The notes beneath the pieces are model-generated. The model did not search any database. It was not told the DNA's origin and saw only the letters and a list, made by a program, of their open reading frames with translations. Positions 53,000 through 64,000 of a stretch of 64,000 nucleotides of DNA are shown piece after piece; position 1 is the stretch's first letter; the number at the start of each line of letters is the position of its first letter. Where the stretch lies: contig NW_027480480.1 in assembly GCF_051401765.1 (NCBI RefSeq), positions 496,001-560,000 of the forward strand, in the 5' to 3' direction. This DNA comes from Calliopsis andreniformis (taxonomy: Eukaryota; Arthropoda; Insecta; Hymenoptera; Andrenidae). The translations under genes and the position numbers were made by a program.

Positions 53000-55032
53000 G
53001 ATTGAGGATTTATGATTGAGGATTGGGTATTGAGGGTTGAAGAATCAGGATTGAGGATTGAGTATTGAGGATTGGGGATTGAAGACTGAGTATTGTGGAT
53101 TGAAGATTGGGGATTGAGGATTGAGGATTCAGGATTGAGAATTGAGGATTGAGGATTGAAGATTGATTATTGTGGACTGAAGATTGAGGATTGAGGATTG
53201 AGGATCGAGGATTGAGGATTGAAGATTGAGGATTGGGTATTGACGATTGAGGATTGAGAATTGAGGATTGAGGATTGATGATTGAAGATTGAGGATTGGG
53301 GACTGTGTGTTGATGGTTGAGTGAAGAGAATTGATGTTTATGGATAGAAATATGAAGATTGCAGATTGAGTATTGAGTATTGAAAACTGTGAATTGATGA
53401 TATTCTATTGAGGATTGAGGACTGACACCTGATTGTTCACGTCTGAGGTCTGAAGATTGAGGATTCAGGATTGAGGATTCAGAATTGAGGTTTGAGGACT
53501 GAAGATTGAGGATTGAAGATTGAGGATTGAGGATTGAGGATTGAGGATTGAAGATTGAGGATTGGGTATTGAGGATTGAAGAATGAGTATTGAGGATTGA
53601 GGATTGAGGATTGAGGATTGAGGATTGAAGATTGAGTATTGAGGATTGAAGATTGAGGATTGAGGTCTGAGGATTGAGGATTGAGGATTGGGGATTGAAG
53701 ATTGAGTATTGAGGATTGAAGATTGAGGATTGAGGTCTGAGGATTGAGGATTGAGGATTGAAGATTGAGGATTGGGTGTTGAGGATTGAAGAATGAGGAT
53801 TGAGGGATGAGGATTGTGGATTGCGGATTGAAGATTGACGATCGGGTATTGAGGATTGAAGAATGAGGATTGAGGATTGAGGATTGAGGATTGAGAATTG
53901 AGGATTGAGGATTGAGGATTGAAGATTGAGGATTGGGTATTGAATATTGAGTATTGAGGATTGAAGATTGAGGATTGAGGATTGAGGATTGAGGATCGAG
54001 TGTTGAAGATTGAGGATTGAGGATTGAAGAATGAGGATTAAGGATTGAGGATTGGGGATTGAGGATCTAGGATTGGAGATTGATTATTGATGATTGAAGA
54101 TTGAGTATTGAGGATTGAGTATTGAGGATTGAGAATTGAGTATGAGGACTGAGGGTTGAGGATTGAGGATTGAGGATTGAGGATTGAGGATTGAAGATTG
54201 TGTATTGTGGATTGAATATTGAGGATTGAGGATTGAGGATTGAGGATTGAGGATTGAGGATGAGGGCTCATGGTTGAGGGTTAAGGTTTGAGTATTGAAT
54301 CCTGAGAATTCAGGATATTCTATTGAGTATTGAGAATTCAGAATTGATAGTTGAGTATTGAGGATTGAGGTTTGAGTATTGAGGATTGAGGATTGAGTAT
54401 TGAAGACTGAATATTGATGCTTGTAGATTGAGGATCGAGGATTGAGGGTTGTGGATTGTGGACGAAGACTGAGGGTTGAGTGTTGATGTTTGGGGTCTGT
54501 ATATTGAGGATTGAGGATTGCAGATTGAGTATTGAGGATTGAAGATTGAGGATTGGGTGTTGAGGATTGAAGAATGAGTATTGAGGATTGAGGATTGAGG
54601 ATTGAGGATTGAAGATTGAGTATTGAGGATTGAAGGTTGAGGATTGAGGTCTGTGGATTGAGGATTGAGGATTGAGAATTGAGGATTGAGGATTGAGGAT
54701 TGAAGTTTGAGGATTGGGTATTGAGGATTGGGTATTGAGGATTGAATAATGAGGATTGAGGATTGAGGATTGAGGGTTGAGGATTGCAGATTGAGTATTG
54801 AGGATTGAAGATTGAGGATTGAGGTCTGAGGATTGAGGATTGAGGATTGAAGATTGAGGATTGGGTGTTGAGGATTGAAGAATGAGGATTGAGGGATGAG
54901 GATTGTGGATTGCGGAATGAAGATTGACGATTGGGTATTGAGGATTGAAGAATGAGGATTGAGGATTGAGGACTGAGGATTGAGAATTGAGGATTGAGGA
55001 TTGAGTATTGAAGATTGAGGATTGGGTATTGA
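53000..55032. repeat. ~2.0 kb block, left copy (partner 59454-61451)
   Basis: Contains A (53387), C (54063) and B2 (54299). Offsets to the partner are 6454 at A, 6419 at C, 6412 at B2 and 6419 again after B2. Every change is a multiple of 7. Confidence 0.82.
54299..54316. repeat. Landmark B inverted repeat, subtype B2
   Basis: Perfect stem. Landmark C is 236 bp upstream at 54063, one heptamer further than in the 40-45 kb copies. Confidence 0.85.
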
Positions 55033-56412
55033 GGATTGTACAATGAGGATTGAGGATTAAGGACTGAGGATTGAGGATTGAGGATTGAAGATTGAGTACT
55101 GAGGATTGAAAATTGAGGATTGAGGGTTGAGGATTGAGGATTGGGGATTGAAAATTGAGTATTGAGGATTGAAGATTAAGGATTGGGTGTTGAGTATTGA
55201 AGAATGATGATTGAGGGCCGAGGATTGTGGATTGAGCATTGAAGATTGAGGATTGGGTATTGAGGATTGCAGATTGTGTATTGAGGGTTGAAGATTGAGG
55301 GTTGTGGATTGAGGTTTGAGGACTGAGGATTGAGGATTGAAGATTGAGTATCGAGGATTGAAGATTGATGATTTAGGATTGATAATTGAGGTTTGAGGGT
55401 GAGGTCTGACGGTTGAGGATTGAGGTTTGAGGGCTGAGGACTGAGAATTGAGGATTGAGGATTGAGAATGAGGGCTCAGGGTTGAGGATTGAGTTTTGAG
55501 GACTGAGGACTGAGGATTGAGGATTGAGAATTGAGGATTGAGGATTGAGGATTGAGGATTGAAGATTGAGGATTGGGTATTGAGGATTGTAGAATGAGGA
55601 TTGAGGATTGAGGACTGAGGATTGAGGATTGAGGATTGAAGATTGAGTATTGAGGATTGAAAATTGAGGATTGAGTGTTGAGGGTTGAGGATTGAGGATT
55701 GAGGATTGAGTATAGAGGATTGAAGTTTGAGGATTGAGGATTGAGGATTGAGGATTGAGGATTGAAAATTGAGGATTGGGGACTGAGTGTTGAGGGTTGA
55801 GTGATGAGAATTCATGTTTGTGGAAAGAAATTTGAAGATTGCAGATTGAGTATTGAGTATTGAAAGTTGTGAATTGATAATATTCTATTGAGCATTGAGG
55901 ATTGACGTCTGATTGTTCAGGTCTGAGGTCTGAAAATTGAGGATTCAGGATTGAGGATTCAGGATTGAGGTTTGATGACTGAGGATTGAGGATTGAGGAC
56001 TGAGGCATGAGGATTGAGGATTGAGGATTGAGGATTGAGGATTGAGTGTTGAGGATTGAGGATTGAGGATTGAGAATTGAGGATTGAGGATTGAAAATTG
56101 AAGACTGAGGATTGGGTATTGAGTATTGAAGCCTGACGATTGAGGATTGAGAATTGAGGATTGAGGATTGAGGATGGAGTGTTGAAGATTGAGAATTGGG
56201 GACTGAGTGTTGAGGGTTGAATGATGAGAATTGACGTTTGTGGATAGAGATTTGAAGATTGCAGATTGAGTATTGAGTATTGAAAACTGTGAATTGACTA
56301 TATTCTATTGATAATTGAGAATTGACAACTGATTGTTGAGGACTCAGTTCTGAAAGTTGAGGATTCAGGATTGAGGATTCAGGTTTGAGCTTTGAGGACT
56401 GAGGATTGAGGA
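55033..56412. repeat. ~1.4 kb module, copy 4
   Basis: Cores at 55867 and 56287, 420 bp apart. It follows the 53.0 kb block directly, so block plus module (3.4 kb) is repeated as a whole at 59.45-62.83 kb. Confidence 0.85.
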
Positions 56413-57963
56413 TTGAGTATTGAGGATTGAGGTTTGAAGATTGAGTATTGAGGATTGAAGATTGAGGATTGAGGTCTGAGGATTGAGGATTGAGTATTGA
56501 GGATTGAAGATTGAGTATTGAGGATTGAAGATTGAGGATTGAGGTCTGAGGATTGAGGATTGAGGATTGAAGATTGAGGATTGGGTGTTGAGGATTGAAG
56601 AATGAGGATTGAGGGATGAGGATTGTGGATTGCGGATTGAAGATTGACGATTGGGTATTGAGGATTGAAGAATGAGGATTGAGGATTGAGGATTGAGGAT
56701 TGAGGATTGAGAATTGAGGATTGAGGATTGAGGACTGAAGATTGAGGATTGGGTATTGAAGATTGAGTATTGAGGATTGAAGATTGAGGATTGAGGATTG
56801 AGGATTGAGGATCGAGTGTTGAAGATTGAGGATTGGGCACTGAGTGTTGAGGGTTGAATGATGAGAATTGATGTTTGTGGATAGAGACATGAAGATTGCA
56901 AATTGAGTATTGAGTATTGAAAACTGTGAATTGATTATATTCTATTGATAATTGAGAATTGACAACTGATTGTTGAGGACTGAGTTCTGAAGGTTGAGGA
57001 TTCAGGATTGAGGATTCAGGTTTGAGTTTTGAGGACTGAGGATTGAGGATTGAGGATCGAGGATTGAGGATTGAGGATTGAGGATTGAGGATTGAAGATT
57101 GAGGATTGAAAATAGAGTATTGAGGATTGAAGATTGAGGATTGAGAATTGAGGATTGAGGATTGTGTGTTGAAGATTGAGGATTGGGGACTGAGTGTTGA
57201 GGGTTGAATGATGAGAATTGATGTTTGTGGATAGATACTTGAAGATTGCAGATTGAGTATTGAGTATTGAAAACTGTGAATTGATTATATTCTATTGATA
57301 ATTGAGAATTGACAACTGATTGTTGAGGACAGAGTTCTGAAGGTTGAGGATTCAGGATTGAGGATTCAGGTTTGAGTTTTGAGGACTGAGGATTGATGAT
57401 TGAGGATCGAGGATTGAGGATTGAGGATTGAGGATTGAGGATTGAAGATTGAGGAGTGAGGACTGAGGATTGAAGATTGAGTATTGAGGATTGAAGACTG
57501 ACGATTGAGGATTGAGGATTGAAGATTGAGGGTTGAAGATTGAGGATTGAGGATTGAGGATTGAGGATTGAAGATTGAGGATAGGGTATTGAGGATTGAA
57601 GAATGAGTATTGAGGATTGAGGATTGAGGATTGAGGATTGAGGATTGAAGATTGAGTATTGAGGATTGAAGATTGAGGATTGAGGTCTGAGGATTGAGGA
57701 TCGAGGATTGAGGATTGAAGATTGAGTATTGAGGATTGAAGATTGAGGATTGAGGTCTGAGGATTGAGGATTGAGGATTGAAGATTGAGGATTGGGTGTT
57801 GAGGATTGAAGAATGAGGATTGAGGGATGAGGATTGTGGATTGCGGAATGAAGATTGACGATTGGGTATTGAGGATTGAAGAATGAGGATTGAGGATTGA
57901 GGACTGAGGATTGAGAATTGAGGATTGAGGATTGAGGATTGAAGATTGAGGATTGGGTATTGA
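56413..57963. repeat. Segment like 25.1-26.64 kb
   Basis: The A pair at 56924 and 57274, 350 bp apart, matches the pair at 25601/25951. The right part retains the sequence that was lost from the 36.7 kb copy. GAAGACTGACG near 57496 replaces GAAGACTGGCG at 26172. Confidence 0.78.
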
Positions 57964-59357
57964 GGATTGTACAATGAGGATTGAGGATTAAGGACTGAGG
58001 ATTGAGGATTGAGGATTGAAGATTGAGTATTGAGGATTGAAAATTGAGGATTGTGGGTTGAGGATTGAGGATTGGGGATTGAAAATTGAGTATTGAGGAT
58101 TGAAGATTAAGGATTGGGTGTTGAGTATTGAAGAATGATGATTGAGGGCTGAGGATTGTGGATTGAGCATTGAAGATTGAGGATTGGGTATTGAGGATTG
58201 CAGATTGTGTATTGAGGGTTGAAGATTGAGGGTTGTGGATTGAGGTTTGAGGACTGAGGATTGAGGATTGAAGATTGAGTATCGAGGATTGAAGATTGAT
58301 GATTTAGGATTGATAATTGAGGTTTGAGGGTGAGGTCTGACGGTTGAGGATTGAGGTTTGAGGGCTGAGGACTGAGAATTGAGGATTGAGGATTGAGAAT
58401 GAGGGCTCAGGGTTGAGGATTGAGTTTTGAGGACTGAGGACTGAGGATTGAGGATTGAGAATTGAGGATTGAGGATTGAGGATTGAGGATTGAAGATTGA
58501 GGATTGGGTATTGAGGATTGTAGAATGAGGATTGAGGATTGAGGACTGAGAATTGAGGATTGAGGATTGAAGATTGAGTATTGAGGATTGAAAATTGAGG
58601 ATTGAGTGTTGAGGGTTGAGGATTGAGGATTGAGGATTGAGTATAGAGGATTGAAGTTTGAGGATTGAGGATTGAGTATTGAGGATTGAGGATTGAAAAT
58701 TGAGGATTGGGGACTGAGTGTTGAGGGTTGAGTGATGAGAATTCATGTTTGTGGAAAGAAATTTGAAGATTGCAGATTGAGTATTGAGTATTGAAAGTTG
58801 TGAATTGATAATATTCTATTGAGCATTGAGGATTGACGTCTGATTGTTCAGGTCTGAGGTCTGAAAATTGAGGATTCAGGATTGAGGATTCAGGATTGAG
58901 GATTCAGGATTGAGGTTTGATGACTGAGGATTGAGGATTGAGGACTGAGGCATGAGGATTGAGGATTGAGGATTGAGGATTGAGGATTGAGGGTTGAGGA
59001 TTGAGGATTGAGGATTGAGAATTGAGGATTGAGGATTGAAAATTGAAGACTGAGGATTGGGTATTGAGTATTGAAGCCTGACGATTGAGGATTGAGAATT
59101 GAGGATTGAGGATTGAGGATGGAGTGTTGAAGATTGAGGATTGGGGACTGAGTGTTGAGGGTTGAATGATGAGAATTGACGTTTGTGGATAGAGATTTGA
59201 AGATTGCAGATTGAGTATTGAGTATTGAAAACTGTGAATTGACTATGTTCTATTTATAATTGAGAATTGACAACTGATTGTTGAGGACTCAGTTCTGAAA
59301 GTTGAGGATTCAGGATTGAGGATTCAGGTTTGAGCTTTGAGGACTGAGGATTGAGGA
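57964..59357. repeat. ~1.4 kb module, copy 5, with a 14-bp insertion
   Basis: Cores at 58798 and 59232 are 434 bp apart rather than 420. The extra 14 bp is one more GATTCAGGATTGAG pair near 58890. Another private variant is TATTTATAATTG after the second core. Confidence 0.85.
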
Positions 59358-61451
59358 TTGAAGATTGAGGATTGAGGATTGAGGATTGAGGATTGAAGAT
59401 TGAGGATTGGGTATTGAGGATTGAAGAATGAGTATTGAGTATTGAGGATTGAGGATTGAGGATTTATGATTGAGGATTGGGTATTGAGGGTTGAAGAATC
59501 AGGATTGAGGATTGAGTATTGAGGATTGGGGATTGAAGACTGAGTATTGAGGATTGAAGATTGGGGATTGAGGATTGAGGATTGAGGATTGAGGATTGAG
59601 GATTGAGGATTGAAGATTGATTATTGTGGACTGAAGATTGAGGATTGAGGATTGAGGATCGAGGATTGAGGATTGAAGATTGAGGATTGGGGATTGACGA
59701 TTGAGGATTGAGAATTGAGGATTGAGGATTGATGATTGAAGATTGAGGATTGGGGACTGTGTGTTGATGGTTGAGTGAAGAGAATTGATGTTTATGGATA
59801 GAAATTTGAAGATTGCAGATTGAGTATTGAGTATTGAAAACTGTGAATTGATGATATTCTATTGAGGATTGAGGACTGACACCTGATTGTTCAGGTCTGA
59901 GGTCTGAAGATTGAGGATTCAGGATTGAGGATTCAGAATTGAGGTTTGAGGACTGAAGATTGAGGATTGAAGATTGAGGATTGAGGATTGAGGATTGAGG
60001 ATTGAAGATTGAGGATTGGGTATTGAGGATTGAAGGATGAGTATTGAGGATTGAGGATTGAGGATTGAGGATTGAGGATTGAAGATTGAGTATTGAGGAT
60101 TGAAGATTGAGGATTGAGGTCTGAGGATTGAGGATTGAGGATTGGGGATTGAAGATTGAGTATTGAGGATTGAAGATTGAGGATTGAGGTCTGAGGATTG
60201 AGGATTGAGGATTGAAGATTGAGGATTGGGTGTTGAGGATTGAAGAATGAGGATTGAGGGATGAGGATTGTGGATTGCGGATTGAAGATTGACGATCGGG
60301 TATTGAGGATTGAAGAATGAGGATTGAGGATTGAGGATTGAAGATTGAGGATTGGGTATTGAAGATTGAGTATTGAGGATTGAAGATTGAGGATTGAGGA
60401 TTGAGGATTGAGGATCGAGTGTTGAAGATTGAGGATTGAGGATTGAAGAATGAGGATTAAGGATTGAGGATTGGGGATTGAGGATCTAGGATTGGAGATT
60501 GATTATTGATGATTGAAGATTGAGTATTGAGGATTGAGTATTGAGGATTGAGAATTGAGTATGAGGACTGAGGGTTGAGGATTGAGGATTGAGGATTGAG
60601 GATTGAGGATTGAAGATTGTGTATTGTGGATTGAATATTGAGGATTGAGGATTGAGGATTGAGGATTGAGGATGAGGGCTGATGGTTGAGGGTTAAGGTT
60701 TGAGTATTGAATCCTGAGAATTCAGGATATTCTATTGAGTATTGAGAATTCAGAATTGATAGTTGAGTATTGAGGATTGAGGTTTGAGTATTGAGGATTG
60801 AGGATTGAGTATTGAAGACTGAATATTGATGCTTGTAGATTGAGGATCGAGGATTGAGGGTTGTGGATTGTGGACGAAGACTGAGGGTTGAGTGTTGATG
60901 TTTGGGGTCTGTATATTGAGGATTGAGGATTGCAGATTGAGTATTGAGGATTGAAGATTGAGGATTGGGTGTTGAGGATTGAAGAATGAGTATTGAGGAT
61001 TGAGGATTGAGGATTGAGGATTGAAGATTGAGTATTGAGGATTGAAGGTTGAGGGTTGAGGATTGAGGTCTGTGGATTGAGGATTGAGGAATGAGAATTG
61101 AGGATTGAGGATTGAGGATTGAAGTTTGAGGATTGGGTATTGAGGATTGGGTATTGAGGATTGAATAATGAGGATTGAGGATTGAGGATTGAGGGTTGAG
61201 GATTGCAGATTGAGTATTGAGGATTGAAGATTGAGGATTGAGGTCTGAGGATTGAGGATTGAGGATTGAAGATTGAGGATTGGGTGTTGAGGATTGAAGA
61301 ATGAGGATTGAGGGATGAGGATTGTGGATTGCGGAATGAAGATTGACGATTGGGTATTGAGGATTGAAGAATGAGGATTGAGGATTGAGGACTGAGGATT
61401 GAGAATTGAGGATTGAGGATTGAGTATTGAAGATTGAGGATTGGGTATTGA
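59358..61451. repeat. ~2.0 kb block, right copy (partner 53000-55032)
   Basis: Carries A (59841), C (60482) and B2 (60711). Five heptamers present at about 53.88 kb are missing near 60.33 kb. A private GGGTTGAGG unit is added near 61050. The first 100 bp is regular array. Confidence 0.8.
60711..60728. repeat. Landmark B inverted repeat, subtype B2
   Basis: Perfect stem with landmark C 229 bp upstream at 60482. It is the paralogue of the 54299 copy in the right-hand superunit. Confidence 0.85.
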
Positions 61452-62831
61452 GGATTGTACAATGAGGATTGAGGATTAAGGACTGAGGATTGAGGATTGA
61501 GGATTGAAGATTGAGTATTGAGGATTGAAAATTGAGGATTGAGGGTTGAGGATTGAGGATTGGGGATTGAAAATTGAGTATTGAGGATTGAAGATTAAGG
61601 ATTGGGTGTTGAGTATTGAAGAATGATGATTGAGGGCTGAGGATTGTGGATTGAGCATTGAAGATTGAGGATTGGGTATTGAGGATTCCAGATTGTGTAT
61701 TGAGGGTTGAAGATTGAGGGTTGTGGATTGAGGTTTGAGGACTGAGGATTGAGGATTGAAGATTGAGTATCGAGGATTGAAGATTGATGATTTAGGATTG
61801 ATAATTGAGGTTTGAGGGTGAGGTCTGACGGTTGAGGATTGAGGTTTGAGGGCTTAGGACTGAGAATTGAGGATTGAGGATTGAGAATGAGGGCTCAGGG
61901 TTGAGGATTGAGTTTTGAGGACTGAGGACTGAGGATTGAGGATTGAGAATTGAGGATTGAGGATTGAGGATTGAGGATTGAAGATTGAGGATTGGGTATT
62001 GAGGATTGTAGAATGAGGATTGAGGATTGAGGACTGAGGATTGAGGATTGAGGATTGAAGATTGAGTATTGAGGATTGAAAATTGAGGATTGAGTGTTGA
62101 GGGTTGAGGGTTGAGGATTGAGGATTGAGTATAGAGGATTGAAGTTTGAGGATTGAGGATTGAGGATTGAGGATTGAGGATTGAAAATTGAGGATTGGGG
62201 ACTGAGTGTTGAGGGTTGAGTGATGAGAATTCATGTTTGTGGAAAGAAATTTGAAGATTGCAGATTGAGTATTGAGTATTGAAAGTTGTGAATTGATAAT
62301 ATTCTATTGAGCATTGAGGATTGACGTCTGATTGTTCAGGTCTGAGGTCTGAAAATTGAGGATTCAGGATTGAGGATTCAGGATTGAGGTTTGATGACTG
62401 AGGATTGAGGATTGAGGACTGAGGCATGAGGATTGAGGATTGAGGATTGAGGATTGAGGATTGACGGTTGAGGATTGAGGATTGAGGATTGACAATTGAG
62501 GATTGAGGATTGAAAATTGAAGACTGAGGATTGGGTATTGAGTATTGAAGCCTGACGATTGAGGATTGAGAATTGAGGATTGAGGATTGAGGATGGAGTG
62601 TTGAAGATTGAGGATTGGGGACTGAGTGTTGAGGGTTGAATGATGAGAATTGACGTTTGTGGATAGAGATTTGAAGATTGCAGATTGAGTATTGAGTATT
62701 GAAAACTGTGAATTGACTATGTTCTATTGATAATTGAGAATTGACAACTGATTGTTGAGGACTCAGTTCTGAAGGTTGAGGATTCAGGACTGAGGATTCA
62801 GGTTTGAGCTTTGAGGACTGAGGATTGAGGA
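61452..62831. repeat. ~1.4 kb module, copy 6
   Basis: Cores at 62286 and 62706, 420 bp apart. Private variants include GATTCCAGATTG near 61686 and GGGCTTAGGACTG near 61852. Confidence 0.85.
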
Positions 62832-64000
62832 TTGAGGATCGAGGATTGAGGATTGAGGATTGAGGATTGAGGATTGAAGATTGAGATTTGGGTATTGCGG
62901 ATTGAACATTGACGACTGAGGATTGAGGATTCAGGATTGAGGATTGAGGACAGAAGATTGAATATTGATGATTGAAGATTGGGGATTGAGGATTGATGGT
63001 TGTGGATTGAGGACGAGGACTGAGAGTTGAGTATTGATGTTTGAGGTCTGAGGATTGAGGATTGATGATTGAGAATTGAGGATTGAGGATTGAGGATTTA
63101 TGATTGAGGATTGGTTATTGAGGGTTGAAGAATCAGAATTGAGGATTGAGTATTGAGGATTGGGGATTGAAGACTGAGTATTGAGGATTGAAGATTGGGG
63201 ATTGAGGATTGAGGATTCAGGATTGAGGATTGAGGATTGAGGATTGAAGATTGATTATTGTGGACTGAAGATTGAGGATTGAGGATTGAGGATCGAGGAT
63301 TGAGGATTGAAGATTGAGGATTGGGGATTGACGATTGAGGATTGAGAATTGAGGATTGAAGATTGATGATTGAAGATTGAGGATTGGGGACTGTGTGTTG
63401 AGGGTTGAGTGAAGAGAATTCATGTTTGTGGATAGAAATTTGAAGATTGCAGATTGAGTATTGAGTATTGAAAACTGTGAATTGATGATATTCTATTGAG
63501 GATTGAGGATTGACACCTGATTGTTCAGGTCTGAGGTCTGAAGATTGAGGATTCAGGATTGAGGATTCAGAATTGAGGTTTGAGGACTGAAGATTGAGGA
63601 TTGAAGATTGAGGATTGAGGATTGAGGATTGAGGATTGAAGATTGAGGATTGGGTATTGAGGATTGAAGAATGAGTATTGAGAATTGAGGATTGAGGATT
63701 GAGGATTTATGATTGAGGATTGGGTATTGAGGGTTGAAGAATCAGGATTGAGGATTGAGTATTGAGGATTGGGGATTGAAGACTGAGTATTGAGGATTGA
63801 AGATTGGGGATTGAGGATTGAGGATTCAGGATTGAGGATTGAGGATTGAGGATTGAAGATTGATTATTGTGGACTGAAGATTGAGGATTGAGGATTGAGG
63901 ATCGAGGATTGAGGATTGAAGATTGAGGATTGGGGATTGACGATTGAGGATTGAGAATTGAGGATTGAGGATTGATGATTGCAGATTGAGGATTGGGGAC
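62832..64000. repeat. Start of a further superunit, cut by the window edge
   Basis: Matches 52.1-53.3 kb at an offset of 10697 after the four-heptamer difference. It holds A1 core 63475 and an A1 inverted repeat at 63515. The array continues past the end. Confidence 0.78.

Larger units (their letters stand above)
118..63540. repeat. Landmark A: dispersed ~165-bp diverged block (about 58 copies, 4 truncated)
   Basis: The block starts near GATGTTTGTGGATAG, runs through TTGAAGATTGCAGATTG, then a core CTGTGAATTGA followed by TATTCTATTG, and ends at two GGATTCAGGATT-type heptamers. The core (first base of CTGTGAA or TTGTGAA) starts at 172, 1047, 1397, 2271, 3821, 8185, 9233, 10274, 11672, 12715, 13582, 14058, 14527, 15345, 16421, 18117, 19186, 20882, 21630, 22636, 23342, 24111, 24971, 25601, 25951, 27475, 27895, 28601, 29294, 31772, 32520, 33526, 34232, 35001, 35861, 36491, 37504, 37924, 38693, 45947, 46843, 47863, 48429, 50030, 51561, 51981, 52778, 53387, 55867, 56287, 56924, 57274, 58798, 59232, 59841, 62286, 62706 and 63475. 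Cores lacking the upstream half start at 22202, 33092, 47604 and 48988. Three subtypes differ downstream: A1 (CACCTGATTGTTCAGG), A2 (GTCTGATTGTTCAGG) and A3 (CAACTGATTGTTGAGG). Confidence 0.9.
1..64000. repeat. Heptanucleotide satellite array (GGATTGA)n / (TCAATCC)n
   Basis: Every line of the window reads as tandem copies of GGATTGA or one- to two-base variants, such as AGATTGA, GTATTGA, GAATTGA, GGTTTGA, GGACTGA, GGATTCA and GGGTTGA, with occasional 6- or 8-base units. The + strand is very poor in C and rich in G, A and T, and CpG is limited to a few recurring variants such as GGATCGA and GACGATT. No unique sequence interrupts the array and it runs off both ends, so its true length exceeds 64 kb. 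The unit is not a telomere repeat that I recognise. Length and hierarchical order fit a eukaryotic heterochromatic satellite, but the host is inferred, not seen. Confidence 0.97.

Noticed and set aside
1..64000. CRISPR array
   Set aside because: Repeats are contiguous 7-mers without unique spacers of uniform length, and no cas gene is present. Landmark blocks are separated by more of the same repeat.
1..64000. Telomere repeat tract
   Set aside because: GGATTGA is not one of the telomere units I know (TTAGGG, TTTAGGG, TTAGG, TTGGGG). The high variant content and ordered higher-order structure over 64 kb are unlike telomerase-made DNA.

Overview
The whole 64 kb window is one tandem-repeat array. 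Its unit is the heptamer GGATTGA on the + strand (TCAATCC on the - strand), repeated from the first base to the last. I see no gene, tRNA, rRNA, CRISPR array, transposon, promoter or terminator, and no unique flanking sequence. The long minus-strand open frames are a by-product of the repeat: three TCAATCC units make 21 nt with no stop codon, so every minus-strand frame reads as a repeated SILNPQS heptapeptide. The + strand meets a stop every 21 nt. The host cannot be named. Arrays this long are typical of eukaryotic heterochromatic satellites (centromeric, subtelomeric, sex- or B-chromosome). Heptamer repeats also occur in cyanobacteria, but as far as I know only as short tracts.

The array is strongly ordered above the 7-bp level. 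Diverged heptamers recur in fixed order as landmark blocks. Landmark A (about 165 bp, about 58 copies plus 4 truncated) is centred on a CTGTGAATTGA...TTCTATTG core. Landmark B (15 copies) carries an inverted repeat ATCCTGA-GAAT-TCAGGAT. Landmark C (GGATCTAGG, 10 copies) lies 229 or 236 bp before most B copies. These blocks sit inside higher-order repeats at several scales: 112, 315, 896, 1621 and 2765 bp tandem copies, a roughly 1.4 kb module present six times plus one partial copy, and near-identical blocks 10-11 kb apart.

Layout. 1-15.4 kb: the most diverged and least regular part, with a 0.64 kb block shared by 1 and 11.5 kb and a 0.66 kb block shared by 2.6 and 5.4 kb. 15.4-21.3 kb: two full 2765-bp units and the start of a third. 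20.5-28.4 kb: copied almost base for base at 31.4-38.4 kb, less one 861-bp deletion. 28.8-31.1 kb: a mosaic of pieces matching 1.8, 19.4 and 18.6 kb. 39.2-45.7 kb: a B/C-type array with a 1621-bp period and no A landmarks. 45.3-47.2 kb: an 896-bp tandem duplication, then a 112-bp one. 50.7-64 kb: modules with a supra-unit of about 10.7 kb that is still running at the window edge.

Most length differences between copies are exact multiples of 7, which points to slippage or unequal exchange in register. The most interesting detail is that B and A cores align over 29 bases with five differences. All five lie in the arms of the B inverted repeat, and each one changes a mismatched pair into a Watson-Crick pair.
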